Shown piece after piece: positions 1 to 7,423 of a DNA stretch of 64,000 nucleotides. The notes under the pieces are model-generated. The model was not told the DNA's origin. It worked only from the letters and a program-made list of their open reading frames with translations, and ran no database searches. Position 1 is the first letter of the stretch. The number at the start of each line of letters is the position of its first letter. The stretch lies in NCBI RefSeq assembly GCF_002081715.1, contig NZ_MUKP01000032.1:1-64000 (forward strand), given 5' to 3'. A program made the position numbers and the translations under genes. This stretch comes from Nocardia donostiensis (GTDB taxonomy: Bacteria > Actinomycetota > Actinomycetes > Mycobacteriales > Mycobacteriaceae).

Positions 1-1
1 G

Positions 2-1189
2 CTGTTGATCCTGGCGATGTTCGAGGGGTTCTTCGGGTATTCACTGCCCGATGACCTGCTCTCGGGTACCGGGCTGCGGGCCGCGTTCTCCGGTATCACC
101 ATCGGTATCCCGGTGATCGGCACCTGGATGCACTGGCTGATCTTCAACGGCGACTTCCCGGGCGACATCATCATCCCGCGCCTGTACGTGGCGCACGTGC
201 TGCTCGTCCCCGGCATCATGCTTGCGCTGATCGCCGCGCACGTGGCGATCGTCTGGTATCAGAAGCACACGCAGTTCCCCGGTCCGGGCCGCACCGAGAA
301 CAACGTGGTCGGCGCTCGTATCGTGCCGGTGTTCGCCGCCGATCAGGGCGCGTTCTTCGCGTTCACGCTGGGCTTCATCGGGCTCATGGGTGGCGTTATG
401 ACGATCAACCCGATCTGGAACCTCGGCCCGTACAACCCCTCGCAGGTGTCGGCGGGTTCGCAGCCGGATTTCTACATGATGTGGACCGACGGCATGGCCC
501 GCCTGATGCCTGCCTGGGAGCTGTACCTGGGGCCCTACACCATCCCCGGCGCGTTCTGGGTGGCTCTGGTCATGGGCTTGGTGTTCACGGTGCTGATCGC
601 CTACCCGTGGATCGAGCGGAAGCTCACCGGCGACACCGCACGGCACAATCTGCTGCAGCGGCCGCGTGACGTCCCGGTCCGCACCGGCATCGGCGCGATG
701 GCGATCACTTTCTACTTGGTGCTGACCCTGTCCTGTATCAACGACATCATCGCGCTGAAGTTCGATATCTCGCTCAACGCCACCACCTGGATCGGCCGCA
801 TCGGACTCCTGCTCGGCCCGCCGATCGCCTACTTCCTGACCTACCGGTTCTGCCTCGGCTTGCAGCGCAGTGACCGCGCGGTCCTGGAGCACGGTATCGA
901 GACCGGTGTGATCAAGCGGTTGCCGCACGGTGAGTACATCGAGGTGCATCAGCCGCTGGGCCCGGTGGACGAGTACGGGCATCCGATTCCGCTGGAATAC
1001 CAGGGCGCGATGGTGCCGAAGAAGATGAACAAACTCGGCGCGGCGGGCCAGCCCGGTACCGGCAGCTTCCTGCGGCCGGACCCCTGGCAGGAAAGCGAGC
1101 AGCACTTCGCCAACGAATTGGAGGAGGAGCACAAGCAGCTCACCGCGCTGAAGAAGGTTCAGGAGCGCGCCGACATCGACGAGCACTGA
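2..1189 (+). CDS. qcrB: Cytochrome bc1 complex cytochrome b subunit (3' part)
   Basis: This is the C-terminal part (about 395 residues) of the cytochrome b subunit of the actinobacterial bc1 (bcc) menaquinol oxidoreductase; the 5' end lies outside the window. The membrane segments contain histidines in YVAHVLLVPG and IAAHVAIVWY, in the region of the heme b ligands. The quinol-site signature reads PDFY, the form usual in actinobacteria in place of PEWY. A long charged cytosolic tail rich in Glu and Lys ends the protein, as in other actinobacterial QcrB. A strong terminator follows immediately, so this is the last gene of its operon. Confidence 0.93.
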   Translation: MLILAMFEGFFGYSLPDDLLSGTGLRAAFSGITIGIPVIGTWMHWLIFNGDFPGDIIIPRLYVAHVLLVPGIMLALIAAHVAIVWYQKHTQFPGPGRTENNVVGARIVPVFAADQGAFFAFTLGFIGLMGGVMTINPIWNLGPYNPSQVSAGSQPDFYMMWTDGMARLMPAWELYLGPYTIPGAFWVALVMGLVFTVLIAYPWIERKLTGDTARHNLLQRPRDVPVRTGIGAMAITFYLVLTLSCINDIIALKFDISLNATTWIGRIGLLLGPPIAYFLTYRFCLGLQRSDRAVLEHGIETGVIKRLPHGEYIEVHQPLGPVDEYGHPIPLEYQGAMVPKKMNKLGAAGQPGTGSFLRPDPWQESEQHFANELEEEHKQLTALKKVQERADIDEH

Positions 1190-1203
1190 CCCGTCGTAAC
1201 GAC

Positions 1204-1235
1204 ACAGGCCCCCGAGTGACGGCTCGGGGGCCTGT
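1204..1235 (+). terminator. Rho-independent terminator after qcrB
   Basis: Perfect 13-bp inverted repeat (1204-1216 and 1223-1235) around a 6-nt loop, followed by a short T-rich stretch. It lies 15 nt after the qcrB stop and may also serve the convergent RNase AS gene. Confidence 0.85.
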
Positions 1236-1247
1236 TCCGTTTCCGGT

Positions 1248-1736
1248 TCAACGCCGCCGGGAAGCCTCGATGGCCTCATACTTCGCCAGATTGTGCCTGG
1301 CATCGGCGAGAGCGTCATGCGCATCGGGGGGCACCGGCGGCAGCGCCGGACGGCCATAGCACTCCCAATGCTGGCGCAGCTCATTGGTGTAGCGGGGCAG
1401 CGCGGTCGGCAGGTCGACCATCGAACCCCACAGCTGGCACAGCGCGACATGGTCGTAGGCCCCGACCCACGCCCACAACTCCGGTTGCACAGTCGGGCGC
1501 GGCACCAGGAACCGATACAGGTCGTCGCGGATCTGCGCCCGGGTACGCCACAGCGGGGACGTGGGAGCGGGTAGCTTCGGCAGCACATGACGGCGTACCC
1601 ACGGCCCCGCCCGTTCGGCGTCGAACTCGTTGGACACCGCGTAATACTCGCGTCCGTCCTCGCAGACCACGCCGATCGAAATCAGATCAATGGTCCTACC
1701 GTCTTCGATGAACTCGGAATCGTAGAAGTACTTCAA
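1248..1736 (-). CDS. DEDDh-family 3'-5' exoribonuclease (RNase AS / Rv2179c-like)
   Basis: About 162 residues resembling Rv2179c, an RNase T-like DEDDh exoribonuclease of M. tuberculosis reported to prefer adenylate-containing RNA. The first catalytic acidic pair is in the N-terminal motif FYDSEFIEDG, followed by IDLISIGVV; the later DALADARHNL segment supplies the last acidic residue and histidine. I chose TTG at 1736 because a GAGGAG ribosome site sits 9 nt upstream and the product then begins directly at the catalytic domain; the reading frame stays open upstream to 1829. It is divergent from aroG, as in mycobacteria. Confidence 0.85.
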   Translation of the reverse strand: MKYFYDSEFIEDGRTIDLISIGVVCEDGREYYAVSNEFDAERAGPWVRRHVLPKLPAPTSPLWRTRAQIRDDLYRFLVPRPTVQPELWAWVGAYDHVALCQLWGSMVDLPTALPRYTNELRQHWECYGRPALPPVPPDAHDALADARHNLAKYEAIEASRRR

Positions 1737-1880
1737 GTAATCGGTCTCCTCGCCGAAATCTGTGTAACGGGTCGAGATTACGGGCCGGCGCGGACCGAAC
1801 GGTACGTCGGGCGGCGGGACCCGACCCACAATGGAGCGGGATGAGGAGGGCGCCGTCGAACCCGCACCTCACGCGGTCCG

Positions 1881-1892
1881 TATCCTGAATGA
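1881..1892 (+). promoter_or_regulatory. Leaderless -10 element of aroG
   Basis: TATCCT at 1881-1886 lies 6 nt before the GTG start of aroG, and no Shine-Dalgarno sequence is visible. This is the arrangement of actinobacterial leaderless transcripts. Confidence 0.55.
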
Positions 1893-3278
1893 GTGAACTG
1901 GACCGTCGACGTGCCCATCGATCGTTTGCCCGAACTGCCCCCGCTGCCCACCGAGCTGCGCAAACGGCTCGACGACGCGCTGGCCCGGCCTGCGCTGCAA
2001 CAGCCGTCCTGGGACAGCGAGCAGGCGGCGAACATGCGGACGGTACTCGAAAGCGTGCCACCCATCTGCGTGCCCGCCGAGGTAGAGGAACTCCGCGCCC
2101 GCCTGGCCGAAGTGGCGCGCGGCGAAGCGTTCCTGCTGCAAGGCGGCGACTGCGCCGAAACCTTCGCAGACAACACCGAGCCCCATATCCGCGGCAACAT
2201 CCGCACCCTGCTGCAGATGGCGGTCGTCCTCACCTACGGCGCCAGCCTCCCCGTGGTGAAAGTCGCCCGTATCGCCGGCCAGTACGCCAAACCCCGCTCA
2301 TCCGACACCGACGCACTGGGCCTGAAATCCTATCGCGGCGACATGGTCAACTCGCTGGCACCCGACGCGGCGCTGCGCGAACACGACCCGTCCCGGCTCG
2401 TCCGCGCCTACGCCAACGCCAGCGCCGCCATGAACCTCGTCCGCGCCCTCACCAACGCGGGCATGGCCGACCTGCACCGAGTGCACGACTGGAACCGCGA
2501 TTTCGTCGCCCAATCCCCGGCAGGCGCCCGCTACGAAGCGCTCGCCGAAGAAATCGACAAAGGCCTGCGGTTCATGACCGCCTGCCGCGTCAACGACCCC
2601 AGCCTGCAATCCGCCCGCATCTACGCCAGCCACGAAGCGCTCGTGCTCGACTACGAGCGCGCTATGCTCCGCCTCGGCGAACACCCCTCCGGCGAACAGA
2701 TCCTCTACGACCTGTCCGCCCACTTCCTGTGGATCGGCGAACGCACCCGGCAACTCGACGGCGCCCACATCGCCTTCGCCGAACTCCTCGCCAACCCCAT
2801 CGGCCTCAAAATCGGCCCCACCACCACCCCCGACCAAGCCGTCGAATACGTCGAACGACTCGACCCCAACAACGAACCCGGCCGCCTCACCATCGTCTCC
2901 CGCATGGGCAACTCGCGGGTCCGCGACATCTTGCCACCCATCGTGGAAAAAGTGCAGGCCACCGGACATCAGGTCATCTGGCAGTGCGACCCGATGCACG
3001 GAAACACCCATGAAGCCTCCACCGGCTTCAAAACCAGGCATTTCGACCGGATCGTCGACGAGGTCCAAGGGTTCTTCGAAGTGCACCGTGCGCTCGGCAC
3101 GCACCCCGGAGGCCTGCACATCGAACTCACCGGCGAAGACGTCACCGAATGCCTCGGCGGCGCGCAGGACATCTCCGACCTGGACCTGTCCGGCCGCTAC
3201 GAAACAGCATGCGACCCCCGCCTCAACACCCAGCAGTCCCTGGAACTGGCCTTCCTGGTAGCCGAAATGCTGCGTTGA
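1893..3278 (+). CDS. aroG: Class II 3-deoxy-D-arabino-heptulosonate 7-phosphate synthase
   Basis: 461-residue DAHP synthase of the class II (plant/AroG-II) type, catalysing the first step of the shikimate pathway from phosphoenolpyruvate and erythrose 4-phosphate. Length and sequence match Rv2178c closely in layout: the N-terminal WTVDVPID opening, GGDCAETFAD, the AKPRSSDTD loop, KIGPTTTPDQ, CDPMHGNT and HIELTGEDVTECLGG, which include metal and substrate ligands of the family. The GTG start at 1893 is preceded by a TATCCT -10 element, suggesting a leaderless message. In M. tuberculosis this enzyme partners chorismate mutase and is feedback-inhibited by aromatic amino acids; no chorismate mutase gene is visible in this window. 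Confidence 0.96.
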   Translation: MNWTVDVPIDRLPELPPLPTELRKRLDDALARPALQQPSWDSEQAANMRTVLESVPPICVPAEVEELRARLAEVARGEAFLLQGGDCAETFADNTEPHIRGNIRTLLQMAVVLTYGASLPVVKVARIAGQYAKPRSSDTDALGLKSYRGDMVNSLAPDAALREHDPSRLVRAYANASAAMNLVRALTNAGMADLHRVHDWNRDFVAQSPAGARYEALAEEIDKGLRFMTACRVNDPSLQSARIYASHEALVLDYERAMLRLGEHPSGEQILYDLSAHFLWIGERTRQLDGAHIAFAELLANPIGLKIGPTTTPDQAVEYVERLDPNNEPGRLTIVSRMGNSRVRDILPPIVEKVQATGHQVIWQCDPMHGNTHEASTGFKTRHFDRIVDEVQGFFEVHRALGTHPGGLHIELTGEDVTECLGGAQDISDLDLSGRYETACDPRLNTQQSLELAFLVAEMLR

Positions 3279-3315
3279 TCGGCGCGCTGGCACGCGCGTG
3301 TTCGTGGCCCTCTAA

Positions 3316-3405
3316 GGCTCGCGTTTCAGCCCTCGCGGTGCATGCGCGAGTGCCGGACGTTCGTCCGTCCCGGTGCTCCTAGCTGCGAGGGCTGAAAAGC
3401 GAGCC
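3316..3405. repeat. 21-bp inverted repeat with 48-bp spacer
   Basis: The arms at 3316-3336 and 3385-3405 match in 20 of 21 positions. The repeat begins 38 nt after the aroG stop. There is no T-run, so it is not a standard terminator; it could be a REP-like intergenic element or form a large mRNA hairpin. Confidence 0.7.
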
Positions 3406-3770
3406 GGGCCGCGAACGAGCTCGTAAGACTCGCCCTGGGCGGGGCTGGGTGAGTAGGTGAATAGGGTGTGGGCGCGGCATCATTCCAGATCGTAGATTCG
3501 TACCCCTACAAGAGTGGCCTGTCCACAACAGACTGCCCGTTTCCGCACGCATCCGGCCGGACCTCGTTTGCGGTCCGGCTGCGACGTTGCGCAGGCCTTC
3601 GCGTACCAGCGCCTGGGCGAAGCACGGTGGCGGTGGCGGTGCCGTCGCCTGCGACGTCGTCGGTCTTCTCGGCGACTTCCTCGACCGGATCGGGTCGTGT
3701 GTCGGCAATGACTGAGCATGCGCAGGAGTTTTGCTGAGTGGGGTTCAGTACAAACCACCTGTTCCGCTCA

Positions 3771-3808
3771 CCCAGCCCCCATCTGAGGTAGACCGATCAG
3801 GGGCTGGG
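3771..3808 (-). terminator. Terminator-like hairpin after pknL
   Basis: CCCAGCCCC (3771-3779) pairs with GGGGCTGGG (3800-3808) across a 20-nt loop, just downstream of the minus-strand pknL stop codon. The U-tract is poor. Confidence 0.5.
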
Positions 3809-3816
3809 GAGGCGTA

Positions 3817-5763
3817 TCACGGCAGAGCCACGATTGTGACCGTGGATCCTTCCTCCACGTTCGCGTTCACTGCGGGCGTCTGAGAGACCACCACAGAGGA
3901 ATCCAGCGGTGCCAGCTGGCGGACTTTTACCTGCAGGCCCAGCGCTTCCAGGGTGCGGCGGGCTTCGGCGACCGACTGGCCGAGTACTTCCGGCATGGTG
4001 ATGGCTTCGCAGATCACCAGGGTCACCGGGGAGCCGGAGTCGACGGTGGTGCCTGCTGCGGGGTCGGTGCCGATGACGCGGCCTGCTTCGACGCTGGGGT
4101 CGAATTGGGGGCGGGTGCCGGCGACGGTGATGCCGAGCCGATCGAGGGCTTTGCGTGCCTCTTGTTCGGTTTTCGCGCGCAGGTCCGGCAGTCGTACGGG
4201 TTTGGCGCCGTTGCTGGTGTAGACCTTCACTTGCGCGCCCATGGGCAGTACGGTGCCGGGGGCGGGTTCGACGCGGGCGAGGGTGCCTTCGGGGGCGGGG
4301 CTGCCCACTTCGCCGGAATCGACGGGTAACAGCCCCTGGTCGCGGATCAGTTGGTCGACCTTGTCGAGGTCGTCGCCTGGGCTCAGGTCGGGGACGCGGG
4401 GTTTGCCGCTGGAAACCAGGATCGACACGGTTGATCCTTTGGTGACGCGGGCGCCTGCTCCGGGATCGCTGCCGACTACGTTGCCGACCGGGATGGTGTC
4501 GGAGGCTTTCTGCCGAATGTCGGTCTCGAAACCTGCGGCGCTCAGTTCGGCGGCAGCGGTATCGGTGTCCAGGCCGGCGATCGGTGGCACAGAGGAATAC
4601 CGGCCGACGCCCAGCCACCAGCCGCCGATGCCGACGAGCAGGGTCAGGACCGCGACGATCGCGATCCACAGCAGCGCGGTGCGCCGGGATCTGGCGCGGT
4701 CGTCGGCGTACGGCGAGTGCGGGCCCTGCGGGTGGTGGCGGGGCGGTGGTGGCGGGATGTATTCCGGCGCTGCGTGGTATTCGGTGCGGGGGGCTGCGGT
4801 GGTCACGACCCTGGTGGGTTGCGGCTGCTGGGCCTGTGGGGCAGGACCTGCCTGGCGTGTGCCGGCCTGCGGCGCGGCTCGGAAGGAGGCGCTGAGGTGT
4901 TCGGCCGATTCCTGTGGGGCGGGCACCCGGTAGGCGGGCAGGTCCAGGGTGCTCGCTATGGAACGCAGCTCGGCGGCCATCTCGTTGGCGTCGGCGAACC
5001 GGTGCGAGGGCTCGCGCGCGGTGGCGCGGGCGACCAGCCGGTCGAACTCGGGCGGCACCCCGGCGATCAGTTCGCTCGGACTGGGCACATCGTTTTCGAT
5101 GCGCTGGTACGCCACCGACAGCGAATTGTCGCCGGTGAACGGGACCTGCCCGGTGAGCAGTTCGAAGATCAGCACACCGAAGGCGTAGACGTCGCTGCGG
5201 GAGTCGGCGGTGCCGGAGGTGACTTGCTCGGGGGACAGGTAGGCGGCGGTGCCGAGGATGACGCTCGCCGAGGTGGTGTTGGCCGCGGCGACGGCCCGTA
5301 CCAGACCGAAGTCGGCGATTTTCACCTCGCCGGAATCGGAGATAAGCACGTTCTCCGGTTTGACGTCGCGATGTACCAGGCCGGCCTTGTGCGCGACGCC
5401 GATCGCTGCGAGGACCGGTTCGGCGACCGCATATACCGCGTGCGGCGGCATCGGGCCGCGTTCGCGCAGCAGCTCACGGAGGGTGCCGCCCTCGACCAGT
5501 TCCATGATCAGGAACGGGTGTTCCCCGTCGACGCCCTGGTCGTACACGGCGACCAGGGAGGGGTGTTTGAGTTTGGCGACCGCCCTGGCCTCGAATTCGA
5601 ACCTGCTCAGGAACTGGGGGTCACCGGCGAATTTGGGGTCCATCACCTTGATCGCGACCGGACGGTCCAGGCGTGTGTCAACCCCCCGGAACACCATCGA
5701 CATCCCGCCCCGCGCGATGGGTGCGTCGATGCGATAGCGTCCTTCCAGCATCTGGCCGATCAC
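3817..5763 (-). CDS. pknL: Membrane Ser/Thr protein kinase with four PASTA domains, PknL-like
   Basis: About 648 residues. The N-terminal Hanks-type kinase domain (residues 9-270) has the Gly-rich loop ARGGMSMV, catalytic Lys39, HRD at 131-133, DFG at 151-153 and an activation segment rich in Thr/Ser ending SPEQV. A Pro/Arg-rich juxtamembrane linker leads to one membrane segment near 363-385, followed by four PASTA repeats that should face the cell wall. Position next to aroG and the Rv2175c-like gene identifies it as the PknL orthologue. PknL of M. tuberculosis lacks PASTA domains, while corynebacterial PknL is known to carry them. GTG at 5763 was chosen for its GGAGGA ribosome site; the frame continues upstream without kinase homology. 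Confidence 0.92.
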   Translation of the reverse strand: MIGQMLEGRYRIDAPIARGGMSMVFRGVDTRLDRPVAIKVMDPKFAGDPQFLSRFEFEARAVAKLKHPSLVAVYDQGVDGEHPFLIMELVEGGTLRELLRERGPMPPHAVYAVAEPVLAAIGVAHKAGLVHRDVKPENVLISDSGEVKIADFGLVRAVAAANTTSASVILGTAAYLSPEQVTSGTADSRSDVYAFGVLIFELLTGQVPFTGDNSLSVAYQRIENDVPSPSELIAGVPPEFDRLVARATAREPSHRFADANEMAAELRSIASTLDLPAYRVPAPQESAEHLSASFRAAPQAGTRQAGPAPQAQQPQPTRVVTTAAPRTEYHAAPEYIPPPPPRHHPQGPHSPYADDRARSRRTALLWIAIVAVLTLLVGIGGWWLGVGRYSSVPPIAGLDTDTAAAELSAAGFETDIRQKASDTIPVGNVVGSDPGAGARVTKGSTVSILVSSGKPRVPDLSPGDDLDKVDQLIRDQGLLPVDSGEVGSPAPEGTLARVEPAPGTVLPMGAQVKVYTSNGAKPVRLPDLRAKTEQEARKALDRLGITVAGTRPQFDPSVEAGRVIGTDPAAGTTVDSGSPVTLVICEAITMPEVLGQSVAEARRTLEALGLQVKVRQLAPLDSSVVVSQTPAVNANVEEGSTVTIVALP

Positions 5764-5898
5764 TAGATGTCCTCCGGCTTTCCCAACCTTCTCCCCCTCG
5801 CGGCGTGCGCGACAAGAGACCGGCCGCGCTCTGCGGCCCTCACGATGGTATCGGCCGAACGTTCGCGGGTGTCTCACGCAGGCCATGCCTGCAGCGTC

Positions 5899-5911
5899 TA
5901 CCGTTATCGGC
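5899..5911 (+). promoter_or_regulatory. Leaderless -10 element of the Rv2175c-like gene
   Basis: TACCGT at 5899-5904 lies 7 nt upstream of GTG 5912, with no Shine-Dalgarno sequence. It supports 5912 rather than the ATG at 5885 as the start. Confidence 0.45.
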
Positions 5912-6280
5912 GTGAGTGCATTTCCCTGCAGTGACGATGTCCTGCCCGCCTCCGTACCGTTGATCCCGCTGCCCGATGTCGCCGACCGGCTCGGCATCGC
6001 GGTGACCAAGGTGCATCAGATGCTGCGCGACAATCAGCTGCTCGCGGTCCGCCGCGGCGGGGTGGTCGGCGTCCCGGACGTCTTCTTCGACGACAGCGGC
6101 ACGGTGATCAAACACCTGCCCGGCCTGATCACCGTGATGCGCGACGCGAAGTACACCGATGAAGAGATCCTGGAATGGATCTTCACCGACGACGACTCTC
6201 TCCCCGGTAAACCTGTGGAAGCCCTCCACGGGCCGCTGGCGCGCGAAGTCCTGCGCCGGGCCGCCGCCGAACCGTTCTGA
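5912..6280 (+). CDS. Rv2175c-like winged-helix DNA-binding protein
   Basis: About 122 residues. An N-terminal helix-turn-helix reads LPDVADRLGIAVTKVHQML and is followed by the conserved RRGGVVGVPDVFF strand region and a C-terminal helical part with EEILEWIFT and PVEALHGPLAREV. This is the layout of Rv2175c, a DNA-binding protein reported as a substrate of PknL, and here too it is divergent from pknL. The start is uncertain: ATG at 5885 is in frame, but a TACCGT -10 sits 7 nt before GTG 5912 and suggests a leaderless message. The target DNA is unknown. Confidence 0.85.
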   Translation: MSAFPCSDDVLPASVPLIPLPDVADRLGIAVTKVHQMLRDNQLLAVRRGGVVGVPDVFFDDSGTVIKHLPGLITVMRDAKYTDEEILEWIFTDDDSLPGKPVEALHGPLAREVLRRAAAEPF

Positions 6281-6358
6281 GCCACAGCGTCGCGCCGTCG
6301 CCCGTTTCGGTCCACGGCGCGGCCTCGACCTGCCGTGACGGGCGCCTGGTCGCTGGGC

Positions 6359-7423
6359 TCAGCGCTGGACCAGCGCGGCTAACGCAACACGCAGACGCTG
6401 GTGGGTGGGAACTACGGCGCGGCGGTCGAAGACCTGGTAGTCGGCTGCCTCGATCCGGTCGAGAAGGGCCGAGTAGAGGGTGCGCGCGGTGCGGATAGCA
6501 GGCCGCGCCCGTGGGGCGAGCAGGTAAACGCCCGGGTCGGCGCGGCGGTAGAGGTCGCGGTTGAGGGCGATGAAATGCGCCAATGCGTGACGCACCCGGC
6601 GCTCGGTGCGTCCGGTGCGGCGGCAGTGGGCCAGCAGGCCGTCGTCGACACCGAAGGCAGCGAGTTCGTCGGCGGGCAGGTACACCCGGTCGCGGTCCAG
6701 GTCCTCGCCTATATCGCGGAGGAAGTTGGTGAGCTGGAAGGCGTCGCCCAGCGCGGCGGCGGCAGGTTCGGCGGCGGTGACCGGGCCGACGGTGCCCAGA
6801 ATCGGCAGCATCTGCAGGCCGATCACGGCGGCCGAACCATGCATGTACTCGTTCAGTTCGGTCATGGTGGCGTACCGGTTGCGAAACAGCGGCGAGCCGG
6901 GGACGTCCATGCGCATCGAGTCCAGGAACGCCCAGAAATGCCGCGGGTCGATGTCGTAGCGCCGGATGGTGTGGGTCAACGCCCGCAGGATGTGCGCCAG
7001 CTGGTCGTCTGCTCCCTGCGGCCCGAACACCGGCTCGTGCTGGTGCAGCGCGGTCCGTAGCCGCTGTTCGATCCGATCGATAGCTGCTGCGGGGTGACTG
7101 CCGGGTGTGCTGCCGTCCGGCCGGAGATCGGAAGGAGGCCTTTCGGTTCGGGCGGTACCGGTGGGCGCTCGCTCGCGGCCGCGGTCTCCGCTTGCGTTCC
7201 GGAGAGCCGGGGTGTCGACGATATCGTCCACCACCCGCGCGAACGCGTACAGGGCGTGCACCGCGGGGCGGCGTTCGGGCGCGAGCAGGCGGGTCGCCAG
7301 AAAATAGGTGCGGCCGTGTTCGGCCGCGATCCGCCGGCACAGCCGATAGGCGGCAGCCGTCTCGGGGTCGGTTCCGGGAGCGGTGCGATGCAGACGGACG
7401 GTGGTCGGCTCGGCGCCGTTCAT
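6359..7423 (-). CDS. crtB: Phytoene synthase
   Basis: 354-residue squalene/phytoene synthase family enzyme, condensing two geranylgeranyl diphosphates to phytoene. The first Asp-rich motif is DDIVD (66-70) after YAFARVV, and the second lies in QLTNFLRDIGEDLDRDR, followed by VYLP; both bind Mg-diphosphate. An insertion of about 40 residues rich in Gly, Pro, Thr and Arg (about 73-112) sits directly after the first Asp motif, where most family members are compact. The ATG start overlaps the mptA stop (ATGA), so the two are probably translationally coupled. Last gene of the idsA-crtI-mptA-crtB group. Confidence 0.93.
   Translation of the reverse strand: MNGAEPTTVRLHRTAPGTDPETAAAYRLCRRIAAEHGRTYFLATRLLAPERRPAVHALYAFARVVDDIVDTPALRNASGDRGRERAPTGTARTERPPSDLRPDGSTPGSHPAAAIDRIEQRLRTALHQHEPVFGPQGADDQLAHILRALTHTIRRYDIDPRHFWAFLDSMRMDVPGSPLFRNRYATMTELNEYMHGSAAVIGLQMLPILGTVGPVTAAEPAAAALGDAFQLTNFLRDIGEDLDRDRVYLPADELAAFGVDDGLLAHCRRTGRTERRVRHALAHFIALNRDLYRRADPGVYLLAPRARPAIRTARTLYSALLDRIEAADYQVFDRRAVVPTHQRLRVALAALVQR

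Larger units (their letters stand above)
3279..3816. other. Gene-poor gap between convergent aroG and pknL
   Basis: 538 bp with no convincing gene: the open frames here show no family features. It holds a long inverted repeat (3316-3405) near aroG and a terminator hairpin (3771-3808) next to pknL. Confidence 0.6.

Noticed and set aside
41..1588. 515-codon minus-strand frame across qcrB and RNase AS
   Set aside because: Crosses a strong terminator and two supported genes in other frames; no recognisable domain.
3468..3737. Possible small gene in the aroG-pknL gap (both strands open)
   Set aside because: No ribosome site or recognisable family; codon pattern looks non-coding.
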